From Crocinitomicaceae bacterium (lineage in GTDB: Bacteria; Bacteroidota; Bacteroidia; Flavobacteriales_D; Crocinitomicaceae): a stretch of 39,746 nt of DNA. Positions 30,335 to 38,933 of the stretch are shown here, in pieces. The DNA is taken from NCBI GenBank assembly GCA_021740085.1, contig JAIPAL010000018.1:1-39746 (forward strand). Reading direction: 5' to 3'. The position numbers and the translations under genes are program-made. The notes under the pieces were generated by a model. The model ran no database searches and had not been told where the DNA came from. It saw only the letters and a program-made list of their open reading frames with translations. Numbering within the stretch: position 1 is the first letter of the stretch; each line of letters opens with the position of its first letter.

Positions 30335-30342
30335 CAAAGATA
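30335..30342 (-). promoter_or_regulatory. -7 element directly upstream of guaA
   Basis: CAAAGATA reads TATCTTTG on the minus strand, an exact TAnnTTTG match. It ends 4 bases before the A of the guaA ATG at 30330, so transcription would start at or within a few bases of the start codon. The -33 element is only T-rich. Confidence 0.4.
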
Positions 30343-30440
30343 AGTGTAAATAGAACTTGAAAATTAATTGTTGAAAAATCAAGTTATATTTTTTTATAGT
30401 TCTTCAATAGGCTTAAATTAATAATTTGAAGTTTAATGAT

Positions 30441-30448
30441 TAACTTTG
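30441..30448 (+). promoter_or_regulatory. Candidate -7 element for secA
   Basis: TAACTTTG is an exact TAnnTTTG match. Transcription would start near 30453, downstream of the ATG at 30436 and about 19 bases before the ATG at 30472, supporting the latter as the secA start. The -33 element is not clear. Confidence 0.4.
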
Positions 30449-30471
30449 GGGCTATAAAAATTAGAATCACA

Positions 30472-33400
30472 ATGATTGGTAACCTATTAAAAAAGATATT
30501 CGGAGATAAGAATGCGAAAGATCAAAAACTTTACGAACCGTTTAGTATTGCAGCAAACGAATTTCAACTAAGCTTAAAATCAATAAGCGATGATGAATTA
30601 AGAGGGAAAACATTTGCTTTTCAACAATTAATATCTGAAGAAAAGCAGTCTCTAGAAGATGAAATGAAGGCCTTGGAAATAAAAGCAGCCGATTCGACAA
30701 CGGATATAGACGAGAAAGAAGAATTGTTTGAAAAAATTGATAAGCTATTAAAAGCAATTGACGAGCAAATCGAAGAAACTTTATTAAAAATACTTCCCGA
30801 AGCTTTTGCGGTAGTTAAAGAGACGGCACAACGATGGGTTGAAAATGGGAATCTTGAGGTAACAGCACTAAACTTTGACAAGGAATTAGCCGCAAGAAAA
30901 GACGGAATTACGATATCGGGTGATAAAGCAATTTGGCATAATGAGTGGACAGCAGCTGGTGCGAAAATAAAATGGAACATGATCCATTATGATGTACAAT
31001 TAATTGGTGGTGCCGCATTACACAAAGGAAATATAGCTGAAATGCAAACTGGTGAAGGAAAAACACTTGTTGCCACCCTTCCTGTTTACTTAAATGCCCT
31101 ATCTAAAAAAGGGGTTCATATTGTTACAGTAAATGATTACTTGGCAAAACGTGATTCAGAATGGATGGGACCTTTGTATCAATTTCATTGCTTAAGTGTA
31201 GATTGTATAGATAAACACACGCCCAATTCAGCGGAAAGAAGAAATGCATATCAAGCCGACATTACCTTCGGGACAAATAATGAATTTGGCTTCGATTATT
31301 TGCGCGATAATATGGCAGGTCATATTGATGAATTAGTTCAACGAAAGCATCATTTTGCCATTGTTGATGAAGTCGATAGTGTTCTTATTGACGATGCAAG
31401 AACTCCGTTAATCATTTCAGGACCAACTCCGAAAGGCGATGAACAAGAATTTCAAGGCTTAAAACCAAGAATTGAGAGAATAGTTAGTGCTCAAAAAGAA
31501 TTTGTTCAACAATGCTTAATTGAAGCAAAAACTAAATTAACAGTTTTATCGAATCCCCCTGAAGATAAAAATGAAGCAAAAACAATGCTTGAAGAAGGTG
31601 GTATAGCCCTACTTCGCGCTTTCAGAGGTTTACCAAAAAACAAAGCACTCATTAAATTTCTTTCCGAGCCTGGTATTAGAGTTCATTTGCAAAAAACGGA
31701 GAACTTTTACATGCAAGATCAAGGCAAGCAAATGAAAAAGATTGATGTGGAATTGTTTTTTGTGATCGAGGAGAAAAATAACACCATCGAATTAACCAGT
31801 AAAGGAATCGATTTAATTTCTGGGGCGGATGACCGCGAATTCTTTATCATGCCCGACATTGGTGGAGAAATCGCCAAATTGCAAAAGTTGAAATTAGAAA
31901 CTGATGACTTTTTAAGCAAGAAAGATGAATTGGTAAGGGAATACTCCATTAAATCAGAACGAATTCACTCTGTCAATCAGTTATTAAAGGCCTATACCCT
32001 ATTTGAAATAGAAAATGAATACGTTATTTTAGATGGTAAAGTGAAAATTGTAGATGAATCCACTGGACGTATTCTTGATGGCAGAAGGTATTCAGATGGT
32101 TTACACCAAGCCATTGAAGCAAAAGAAAATGTAAAAATTGAGGCTGCTACTCAAACTTATGCGACGGTTACTTTGCAGAACTATTTCAGGATGTACCATA
32201 AGTTAGCTGGAATGACAGGTACTGCCGAAACGGAGGCAAAAGAATTCTTTGATATTTATAAACTTGATGTAGTTGTAGTTCCACCAAATACGAAGGTGAT
32301 TCGAAATGATGACAATGATTTGGTATTCAAATCTGCCATGGAGAAATTTAATGCGGTAATTATAGAAGTTAAAAAACTTGTTGCTGAAGGAAGACCTGTT
32401 CTTGTGGGAACAACAACTGTTGAGATTTCGGAAGGATTGAGTAGAATGCTTGAAAGAGAAAATGTTAAACACCAAGTTTTAAATGCCAAGTTTCACCAAA
32501 AAGAAGCGGAAATAATTGCCAATGCAGGATTAGCAGGAGCCGTTACCATTGCGACAAACATGGCGGGACGTGGAACAGATATTAAATTGGGTCCGAATGT
32601 CAAAGAAGCGGGAGGTTTAGCGATTATTGGAACAGAAAGACATGATTCAAGACGCGTTGATAGGCAGTTAACAGGTCGTGCAGGAAGACAAGGAGATCCA
32701 GGTTCATCTCAGTTTTTTGTATCCTTAGAAGATGACCTTATGCGTAAGTTTGGTTCGGAGCGAATCGCAAAACTTATGGATAGAATGGGATTGAAAGAAG
32801 GAGAAGTAATTAGCCATGGCATGGTTTCAAAATCCATTGAGCGTGCACAGAAAAAAGTAGAAGAGAATAATTTCGGTGTTCGTAAACGATTACTTGAATA
32901 CGATGATGTAATGAATACGCAGCGTAAGGCAATCTACAAAAAACGGAAGAATGCCTTATTTGGCGATCGACTTGATATTGATGTGGACAACATGTTTTAT
33001 GAACTTTGTGAAGAAACCGTTTTAAAGCTAGCTAATTCTGATTTCCAAGAATTCCAAGTTGAATTGATCCGATTAATTGGAATTGAATCTCCTGTAAATG
33101 AGGAAGAATTCAGATCCAAGGATAAAATGGAGATAATACATGCAGTGTATCTAGCCATGACCAACCAATACAAAAGAAAATGTGAAAAAATTGGTCAGCG
33201 AGCTATGCCACAAATAACGCATGTGCATGAAACTATGTCAGATCGTTTTAAAAATATTGTATTCCCTCTCACAGATGGCAAAAAAGAATTGCAATTGATT
33301 GTCAATTTAGAAGATGCCTACAAAACAAATGGCGCTATAATTTCTAAATTTTTCGAGAAGAATGTCATCTTAGGAATTATTGATAATGAATGGAAGGAAC

Positions 33401-33813
33401 ATTTACGGGAGATGGATGATTTAAGATCCGCTGTAAATAATGCTACCTACGAGCAAAAAGATCCATTGGTAATTTACAAATTGGAGTCCTATGAATTATT
33501 CAAAAATATGCTTTATCGCTTAAATCAAGAAGCGGTGGAGTTACTTATGAAGTTAGATATTCCAGCCGAGACAGCTTTGCAAAGCACCAACCAGGAAGAC
33601 AAGCAAAATAATTACGGAAATTCAAAAACAAGTAATTCAAATGCTACAGCGCCACCTCAATTTAAAGGAAGTGATGGGTACCGACAAGCTGTTCAAAATT
33701 CGATGCCTATTCCTGAAAAGAAACAGCCTGTTATTGCGGACGCAAAAATTAATCGAAATGATGCCTGTCCTTGCGGTAGTGGTAAGAAGTATAAACAATG
33801 TCATGGTAAATAA
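30472..33813 (+). CDS. secA: Preprotein translocase ATPase
   Basis: 1113 residues from ATG 30472. The frame reaches back to 30436, but MIGNLLKKIFGDKN is the family N-terminus and the promoter agrees. It drives post-translational export through SecYEG. Visible features are Walker A GEGKT (194-198) in MQTGEGKTLVA, the DEVD box (299-302), FGTNNEFGFDYLRDNM, the second ATPase domain with TNMAGRGTDIKLG and DRQLTGRAGRQGDPGSSQF, and the C-terminal SEC-C zinc site C1099, C1101, C1110, H1111 (CPCGSGKKYKQCHGK). It is longer than the E. coli protein (901 residues), as Bacteroidota SecA proteins are, with acidic helical insertions near 45-95 and around 340-480. Its stop overlaps the next ATG (TAATG). Confidence 0.97.
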   Translation: MIGNLLKKIFGDKNAKDQKLYEPFSIAANEFQLSLKSISDDELRGKTFAFQQLISEEKQSLEDEMKALEIKAADSTTDIDEKEELFEKIDKLLKAIDEQIEETLLKILPEAFAVVKETAQRWVENGNLEVTALNFDKELAARKDGITISGDKAIWHNEWTAAGAKIKWNMIHYDVQLIGGAALHKGNIAEMQTGEGKTLVATLPVYLNALSKKGVHIVTVNDYLAKRDSEWMGPLYQFHCLSVDCIDKHTPNSAERRNAYQADITFGTNNEFGFDYLRDNMAGHIDELVQRKHHFAIVDEVDSVLIDDARTPLIISGPTPKGDEQEFQGLKPRIERIVSAQKEFVQQCLIEAKTKLTVLSNPPEDKNEAKTMLEEGGIALLRAFRGLPKNKALIKFLSEPGIRVHLQKTENFYMQDQGKQMKKIDVELFFVIEEKNNTIELTSKGIDLISGADDREFFIMPDIGGEIAKLQKLKLETDDFLSKKDELVREYSIKSERIHSVNQLLKAYTLFEIENEYVILDGKVKIVDESTGRILDGRRYSDGLHQAIEAKENVKIEAATQTYATVTLQNYFRMYHKLAGMTGTAETEAKEFFDIYKLDVVVVPPNTKVIRNDDNDLVFKSAMEKFNAVIIEVKKLVAEGRPVLVGTTTVEISEGLSRMLERENVKHQVLNAKFHQKEAEIIANAGLAGAVTIATNMAGRGTDIKLGPNVKEAGGLAIIGTERHDSRRVDRQLTGRAGRQGDPGSSQFFVSLEDDLMRKFGSERIAKLMDRMGLKEGEVISHGMVSKSIERAQKKVEENNFGVRKRLLEYDDVMNTQRKAIYKKRKNALFGDRLDIDVDNMFYELCEETVLKLANSDFQEFQVELIRLIGIESPVNEEEFRSKDKMEIIHAVYLAMTNQYKRKCEKIGQRAMPQITHVHETMSDRFKNIVFPLTDGKKELQLIVNLEDAYKTNGAIISKFFEKNVILGIIDNEWKEHLREMDDLRSAVNNATYEQKDPLVIYKLESYELFKNMLYRLNQEAVELLMKLDIPAETALQSTNQEDKQNNYGNSKTSNSNATAPPQFKGSDGYRQAVQNSMPIPEKKQPVIADAKINRNDACPCGSGKKYKQCHGK

Positions 33814-34583
33814 TGGTTGAAACGACAACGAAAGATTTTGCTATAATTGGCTCTGGTAACATGGCGAATTTTTTAGCCGAACATCTTGTCAAAAGAAAAC
33901 TCAACTTAACCCAAATACACAGTAGAAATATACTTTCAGGTAATGCTCTGTGCGAAAAGGTTAATTGTGTATTTGAAGCGGACATTAATTCGATAAATGC
34001 AGCCGTTATATTTATTGCTGTTACTGATAACCAAGTCGCAAAAATCCTTCGAAAACTCCCACTAAATGCAATTGTTCTATCTACTTCTGGAGTGATAAAT
34101 CTAGCGAAAAGTACCCATCCGAATAGTGGCGTTTTTTATCCGTTACAAACACTATCATCAACAAATTATAGCGACCCATTTTCAGGACCGATTTTGTTAG
34201 AAGCTAAAAACGAAATGGTATCAAATTACCTTGTTCAGATATGTAAAAAATTACATTTCAAGCATAAATTTACCCGTTCTATTGAAAGAAAAAATATCCA
34301 TTTAATCGCAGTCTTTTTAAATAATTTTATTAATCACATTGCCTCTACTGGTTTTACAGAAGCCACAAAAAGAGGAGTTGATATAACATTACTTAAACCT
34401 TTAATGGAAAAAACATTTAAAACTATTCTTGCTAATCAATCCTGCGAAAATCAAAGTGGACCAGCAAAAAGAAATGATAAAAAAACAATTAATCAGCACC
34501 TTGAATTATTAGACGGAGAAACAAAGAAGCTTTACAAATCGCTAACAAAAAGTATTTTAAGTAAGCATGGTCACAAATTATAA
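33813..34583 (+). CDS. DUF2520 Rossmann-fold protein
   Basis: 256 residues, cytoplasmic. The N-terminal Rossmann motif is GSGNMANFLAEHL (13-25), followed by VIFIAVTDNQVAKI, SGVINLAKS and VFYPLQTLSS. The C-terminal half is helical (HLIAVFLNNFINHIASTGFT and LKPLMEKTFKTIL). This is the pattern of DUF2520 proteins, relatives of NADP-dependent ketopantoate/F420 oxidoreductases; their substrate is not established. It overlaps secA by 1 base and kdsC by 17, so all three are likely co-transcribed. Pairing with a KdsC-type gene is frequent in Bacteroidota. Confidence 0.85.
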   Translation: MVETTTKDFAIIGSGNMANFLAEHLVKRKLNLTQIHSRNILSGNALCEKVNCVFEADINSINAAVIFIAVTDNQVAKILRKLPLNAIVLSTSGVINLAKSTHPNSGVFYPLQTLSSTNYSDPFSGPILLEAKNEMVSNYLVQICKKLHFKHKFTRSIERKNIHLIAVFLNNFINHIASTGFTEATKRGVDITLLKPLMEKTFKTILANQSCENQSGPAKRNDKKTINQHLELLDGETKKLYKSLTKSILSKHGHKL

Positions 34584-35088
34584 AATAAAATTGAATCAAA
34601 TAAACACATTCATCTTTGATATAGATGGCGTGTTAACCGATGGTAATGTCTTGTTAGACAATGGAAAATACCTGCGAACTTTAAATGCAAAAGACTCCTA
34701 TGCCTTGCAATATGCAGTAAAAATGGGTTATAAAGTGTTTTTTATAAGTGGCGGTTCGTCACTAGAAATGAAACAGACCCTTGAAAATCTTGGCGCAACC
34801 ATGGTCTATCTGGAGAGCAAATCAAAATTGCTCGTTTTTAACAAACTAAAAAAAGAATATAAGATCTCGGAAGAAAATGTCTTATACATGGGTGATGATA
34901 TACCGGACATTCCCTTGTTATCAATTGTGGGAATAGCTGCATGCCCAAAAGACGCTTCAATAGATGTTTCAATGATTTGCGCTTACGTATCACCAAAAGA
35001 AGGCGGTAAAGGGTGTGTTAGAGATATTATTGAACAAACTTTACGCGTGCAAAGTAAATGGCTCTTAGATGGTGCATATGAATGGTAA
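34567..35088 (+). CDS. kdsC: KdsC-type HAD phosphatase (3-deoxy-D-manno-octulosonate 8-phosphate phosphatase family)
   Basis: 173 residues, the family's usual length. HAD motifs are D18-x-D20 in FDIDGVLTDG, S61 in FISGGSS, a lysine near 85-87 (ESKSK), and D110-D111 in YMGDDIPDIPL. KdsC frees inorganic phosphate from Kdo-8-phosphate during lipopolysaccharide core synthesis. The substrate loop reads LNAKDSYALQ where many proteobacterial members have a DGYG loop, and SGG replaces the SGR motif, as in other Bacteroidota members. The family is well supported and the exact substrate less so, since no other kds gene is nearby. The stop abuts that of the convergent aminotransferase. Confidence 0.85.
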   Translation: MVTNYKIKLNQINTFIFDIDGVLTDGNVLLDNGKYLRTLNAKDSYALQYAVKMGYKVFFISGGSSLEMKQTLENLGATMVYLESKSKLLVFNKLKKEYKISEENVLYMGDDIPDIPLLSIVGIAACPKDASIDVSMICAYVSPKEGGKGCVRDIIEQTLRVQSKWLLDGAYEW

Positions 35089-35946
35089 TCAAATACCTAA
35101 TTCATTTTCCCAAAATGCATTTAATAACACCACCAAACGACGCGACATGTTATTTTGATAACGTTTTGTTCGGTAAGCCCCTACCCAATTAATTCCTCGA
35201 ATAGCATTGGTAAAAAACACTTCGTCAGCAGACAATAAATTTTGTGGAAGTATGGAGCATTCGTAAATCTTAATATTATTTTTTACGGCCAAGTTTATTA
35301 TTTGCATCCTCATTGTACCTGCAATGCAGCCCTCCTCTAATCCCGGTGTATACAAAACACCATTGCTAACAATGAAAATATTGAAACTACCAGACTCTAA
35401 AATATTCCCTTTATCATTAGTTAGAAATAAATCATCCAGCCCGAGTTCATTGGCACTAATTGAAGCCATAACATAGGGAATCCCTGTCTTCGTTTTATAA
35501 TTGGAGAGGAAATTTTTATGTAATTTGATATCGCGATAAATATCTACTTCTAATCCTTTAGCATTTAATTCAAAATGTGATACATTATAAGGATAAACCT
35601 CAATATAAAAAGTGGAATCATTGGATTCTGGAAGATACGCGCCGCCGGTTGCACGATCGATCGACATGCGACACCTCCCTCCTTCTTGAATGCCTGATTT
35701 TTCAATAAGTTCAAGGATTTTCTCTTCGAAAAATGCAGCTGAATAATAAGTAGGCGTATTAATCTTCAATACATTCGCCCCTTGGATCATTCGAGCGACG
35801 TGGTTTTGTATATTTATGGGCTTACCCGCCATGATGCGAATACTCTCAAATACCCCATCTCCGTATAGGTGCCCGCGATTTCCTGCGTGAATAGTTGGCG
35901 CATCATTGGAGAAAATAGTCCCATTATTATTTACATATAAAACCAT
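35089..35946 (-). CDS. Class IV aminotransferase / aminodeoxychorismate lyase family (PLP)
   Basis: 285 residues. Fold-type IV PLP features are HAGNRGHLYGDGVFESIRI (20-38), R51 for the phosphate side, the PLP lysine K151 in FLSNYKTKTG, and the glutamate in NILESGSFNIF followed by the loop LEEGCIAGTMR. Members include branched-chain aminotransferase, D-amino-acid aminotransferase and 4-amino-4-deoxychorismate lyase (PabC). The sequence does not decide between them, though the small size fits a PabC or D-amino-acid type better than IlvE. It starts 2 bases after the rhomboid stop, so it is probably co-transcribed with it. Confidence 0.88.
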   Translation of the reverse strand: MVLYVNNNGTIFSNDAPTIHAGNRGHLYGDGVFESIRIMAGKPINIQNHVARMIQGANVLKINTPTYYSAAFFEEKILELIEKSGIQEGGRCRMSIDRATGGAYLPESNDSTFYIEVYPYNVSHFELNAKGLEVDIYRDIKLHKNFLSNYKTKTGIPYVMASISANELGLDDLFLTNDKGNILESGSFNIFIVSNGVLYTPGLEEGCIAGTMRMQIINLAVKNNIKIYECSILPQNLLSADEVFFTNAIRGINWVGAYRTKRYQNNMSRRLVVLLNAFWENELGI

Positions 35947-35948
35947 AC

Positions 35949-36644
35949 TTAAAAGAATAAATGTAAAAACTCTTTTCCTTTGTCCAAATTTATGAATAAA
36001 ACAAACAAAATACCAAACAATGCCCCTCCGAGATGCGCATCATGCGCTACACCAGACTTGATATTTCGCATAGCAAAATACTCAATTAATAAATATAATG
36101 GACCAAAAATATAAGCAGGAATAGGAATGGGTATAAAAAGCAAACCCAATTGCATAGTTGGATTCCAAATGATAGCAGCAAAGATAACAGCTGAAACTGC
36201 TCCTGACGCCCCTAATGCTTTATAGGAATAGTTATCCTTATTTTTCAAATAAGGTAGTACTGTAGCTGCTACTCCTCCAACTAGATATAATAACAAAAAA
36301 ATAATATTTCCTTTAACAACACCATAATCAATTAACCACTGATGCAATAGTAGTTCACCTAAAAAATAAAGTGAAACCATATTAAAAAATAAATGTTGCC
36401 AATCAGCGTGAATCCAACTATGGGAAAATAACCGATACCATTCGTTTTCGTGCTTTATCAAATAAGGAGAGAAAATCAGTTTTTCCTTTAATGATTCTTG
36501 CTTAATAGCTTGCATTGAAATTAAACAGGTAAGAGCAATTATAATGTAAACTAATGAAATCAAAATATAAAAGTAATTAGTGTTATTTATTTTTTGTAAA
36601 TTTAAAATATTAAAGTTTAGATTCAAGGAATAAGTTATGCGCAT
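35949..36644 (-). CDS. Rhomboid-family intramembrane serine protease
   Basis: 231 residues with six or so membrane helices. HADWQHLFFNMVSLYFLGEL (79-98) is the family helix with H84 and N88. The catalytic dyad is S147 in LGASGAV and H204 in HDAHLGGALFG. Both are present, so it should be active. The only ATG before the first membrane helix is at 36644, inside the palindrome ATGCGCAT that also holds the start of the divergent L,D-transpeptidase gene; the next Met (44) would delete helix 1. Rhomboids cleave single-pass membrane proteins within the bilayer; the substrate is unknown. Confidence 0.88.
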   Translation of the reverse strand: MRITYSLNLNFNILNLQKINNTNYFYILISLVYIIIALTCLISMQAIKQESLKEKLIFSPYLIKHENEWYRLFSHSWIHADWQHLFFNMVSLYFLGELLLHQWLIDYGVVKGNIIFLLLYLVGGVAATVLPYLKNKDNYSYKALGASGAVSAVIFAAIIWNPTMQLGLLFIPIPIPAYIFGPLYLLIEYFAMRNIKSGVAHDAHLGGALFGILFVLFINLDKGKEFLHLFF

Positions 36645-38223
36645 TTATATTTACTTTCTATTATTACTAGTACTATTAACAGCTTGCTCAGGTAAGCCCG
36701 AAAATATTTATGAATTACTAAAAGATGATGGACTCTCTGATGAGGAGAAATTGGAACTTATTTTCGAAGACAATTATCTTGAAAAAATTGGTTTCGATAA
36801 ACTTGAGGTTAACTGGTTAAAAGCTGTTTACAAAATTCGTGATAACAAAGCGCTTTTTTGCGAAGATACCATCTTTACAACTTTAGGTAATAAATGCTTC
36901 GAAAGTATCTCGAATCCACTCGCTTTTGGAATTCCTGAGGTAAGATTAAAAAATAACTCAATTCCAAAATTTTCTATCCTATTACAAGAAATATACATGT
37001 GCATAAATACGGCGAGAATTATGCATGATTTAAACAATGGATTTATAGATTACAAAACAAAGCAATTAAAGTCGAACCAACTTATTACGCCTAATGAATT
37101 CATACAAAATATGGATAAATTAAAAGCTATTTCGCTCGATCAGCTTTTTTTAAAACAAGGACCTTCGGATACCAATTACCGTTATTTGGCATTAAATCTA
37201 TTTGATTTCTACAAAAAACATCCTTTAGATACGACCTCATTTGACCTAAAAGGAATCGATAAAGAAGCTATCAATACGTCATCAAGATTATCTAAAGTCT
37301 TGATTAGTAAAGGTTACTTAATAGCTAAAAATTTAAGTAATCAAAAGGTAATTAATGGTTTAAAAGAATTTCAAAAAGACAATGGACTTTCAGCTGATGG
37401 CCTTATTAACGCAACTACCATTACTGCATTGAATGAAAGCAATCACAAAAAAATACAGCGGGCCGCGGTTAGTTTAGATAAAATAAGACAATCAAAGATT
37501 CATCAGGAAAAGTATGTGCGAATCAATCTACCAGAGTATAAACTATATTTTTATTCTAATAATCGCTTAATCAGCGTAAATAGAATTGTTGTTGGTAAAA
37601 CGACCAACCAAACACCCGAATTAAATTCAAATATCACACGAATTATTGTTTACCCATTCTGGAAAGTTCCCACATCAATCATTAAAAAAGAAGCATTACC
37701 AGCAATAAAGAAGAATATTAGCTACTTAAGCCGAAATCATTATAAAATATTCAAAGAAAACAAAGAAGAAGTAGACCCTTCAAAAGTTGATTGGGAAAGC
37801 TTAAAAAAGTTCCCATATGCGCTTATTCAAGAACCTGGCAGGCATAATAGTTTAGGGGTTATCAAATTTGAATTTGCAAATTCATTTAGTGTATACGTCC
37901 ACGACACGCCTTCAAAAGGATTGTTCAGTAGAGCGGTAAGAAATTTTTCTCACGGATGCATGCGTTGTGAAAATCCAGTTGAACTTGGAAAATTAATACT
38001 TGAAAATGATCTGATCGGCACGAAAGCAAATCGCATGACACCTGATTCACTCGATGAAATGATCACCGCTGAAAAAAATAGGAGCATCGCATTAAAAGTA
38101 AAAATACCTATTTATGTCTATTACCAAACCGTCGTAGCGGAAAGAGACAGTATCGTTTTTCATCTTGATATTTATGCCCGGGATGAGGAATATTTGAAAT
38201 TACTGCATAACAAAACTAAATAA
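36637..38223 (+). CDS. L,D-transpeptidase lipoprotein with peptidoglycan-binding domain (YcbB-like)
   Basis: 528 residues. The lipobox LTAC (14-17) lies right after a hydrophobic segment (MRIYIYFLLLLVLL), fixing the ATG at 36637. A peptidoglycan-binding type 1 domain lies around 225-270 (VINGLKEFQKDNGLSADGLI). The YkuD catalytic domain (about 288-465) begins KYVRINLPEYKLYFY and carries the active site HDTPSK followed by SHGCMRC with H439 and C441. The order and spacing are those of the large YcbB/LdtD group, which makes 3-3 crosslinks or attaches proteins to peptidoglycan. It lies 28 bases before rpe. A weak promoter (TTTG 36593-36596, TAGATTCA 36618-36625) would leave almost no leader. Confidence 0.92.
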   Translation: MRIYIYFLLLLVLLTACSGKPENIYELLKDDGLSDEEKLELIFEDNYLEKIGFDKLEVNWLKAVYKIRDNKALFCEDTIFTTLGNKCFESISNPLAFGIPEVRLKNNSIPKFSILLQEIYMCINTARIMHDLNNGFIDYKTKQLKSNQLITPNEFIQNMDKLKAISLDQLFLKQGPSDTNYRYLALNLFDFYKKHPLDTTSFDLKGIDKEAINTSSRLSKVLISKGYLIAKNLSNQKVINGLKEFQKDNGLSADGLINATTITALNESNHKKIQRAAVSLDKIRQSKIHQEKYVRINLPEYKLYFYSNNRLISVNRIVVGKTTNQTPELNSNITRIIVYPFWKVPTSIIKKEALPAIKKNISYLSRNHYKIFKENKEEVDPSKVDWESLKKFPYALIQEPGRHNSLGVIKFEFANSFSVYVHDTPSKGLFSRAVRNFSHGCMRCENPVELGKLILENDLIGTKANRMTPDSLDEMITAEKNRSIALKVKIPIYVYYQTVVAERDSIVFHLDIYARDEEYLKLLHNKTK

Positions 38224-38251
38224 CGAGTAATTTTGTCATAAATATATTCTG

Positions 38252-38896
38252 ATGATTGTTTCTCCTTCTGTACTATCTTGTGATTTTGGAAATATTGAAC
38301 GAGATACAAAACTCCTCCATAATTCCCAAGCTGATTGGTTGCACATTGATGTAATGGACGGCGTCTTTGTCCCAAATATTTCTTTCGGTTTCCCTGTCCT
38401 TGAAGCGATTAGAAAACATACTAATAAAACATTGGATGTTCATTTAATGATTGCCCATCCTGACCAATATTTAGAAGCTTTTAAAAAGTCTGGTGCTGAC
38501 TATCTAACTGTTCATTATGAGGCTTGCACTCATTTAAATAGGACCATAACACGTATAAAAGAACTAGGAATGAAAGCCGGTGTTGCCTTGAATCCACATA
38601 CACCAGTAAATGTTTTAGAAGAAATTCTTCCTTCGCTAGATTTGGTTTTATTAATGTCTGTTAACCCAGGTTTTGGCGGCCAATCTTTTATTCCATCAAC
38701 AATTAGTAAAGTAACAAAATTAAAAGCGTTAATTTCAAGTACAAATTCCAATGCCATAATAGAGATCGATGGAGGTGTTAACTTACTTACAGGCAAAGCA
38801 CTAGCAGATGCTGGGGCCAATGCACTTGTTGCTGGAAGTTTTGTATTTAATTCCGATAATCCAAGTCAAACAATAGCAGATTTAAAAGCACTTTAA
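38252..38896 (+). CDS. rpe: Ribulose-phosphate 3-epimerase
   Basis: 214 residues, normal length. It interconverts ribulose 5-phosphate and xylulose 5-phosphate in the pentose phosphate pathway. Motifs are SPSVLSCDFGN (4-14), H31 and the catalytic D33 in WLHIDVMDGVFVPN, H64 and M66 in DVHLMI, the phosphate loop MSVNPGFGGQSF, and the second catalytic aspartate in IEIDGGVN. All metal ligands and catalytic residues are intact. Confidence 0.96.
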   Translation: MIVSPSVLSCDFGNIERDTKLLHNSQADWLHIDVMDGVFVPNISFGFPVLEAIRKHTNKTLDVHLMIAHPDQYLEAFKKSGADYLTVHYEACTHLNRTITRIKELGMKAGVALNPHTPVNVLEEILPSLDLVLLMSVNPGFGGQSFIPSTISKVTKLKALISSTNSNAIIEIDGGVNLLTGKALADAGANALVAGSFVFNSDNPSQTIADLKAL

Positions 38897-38933
38897 CACG
38901 TAACTAAATCAAGCCAAATTCGTTTCTAAATTC

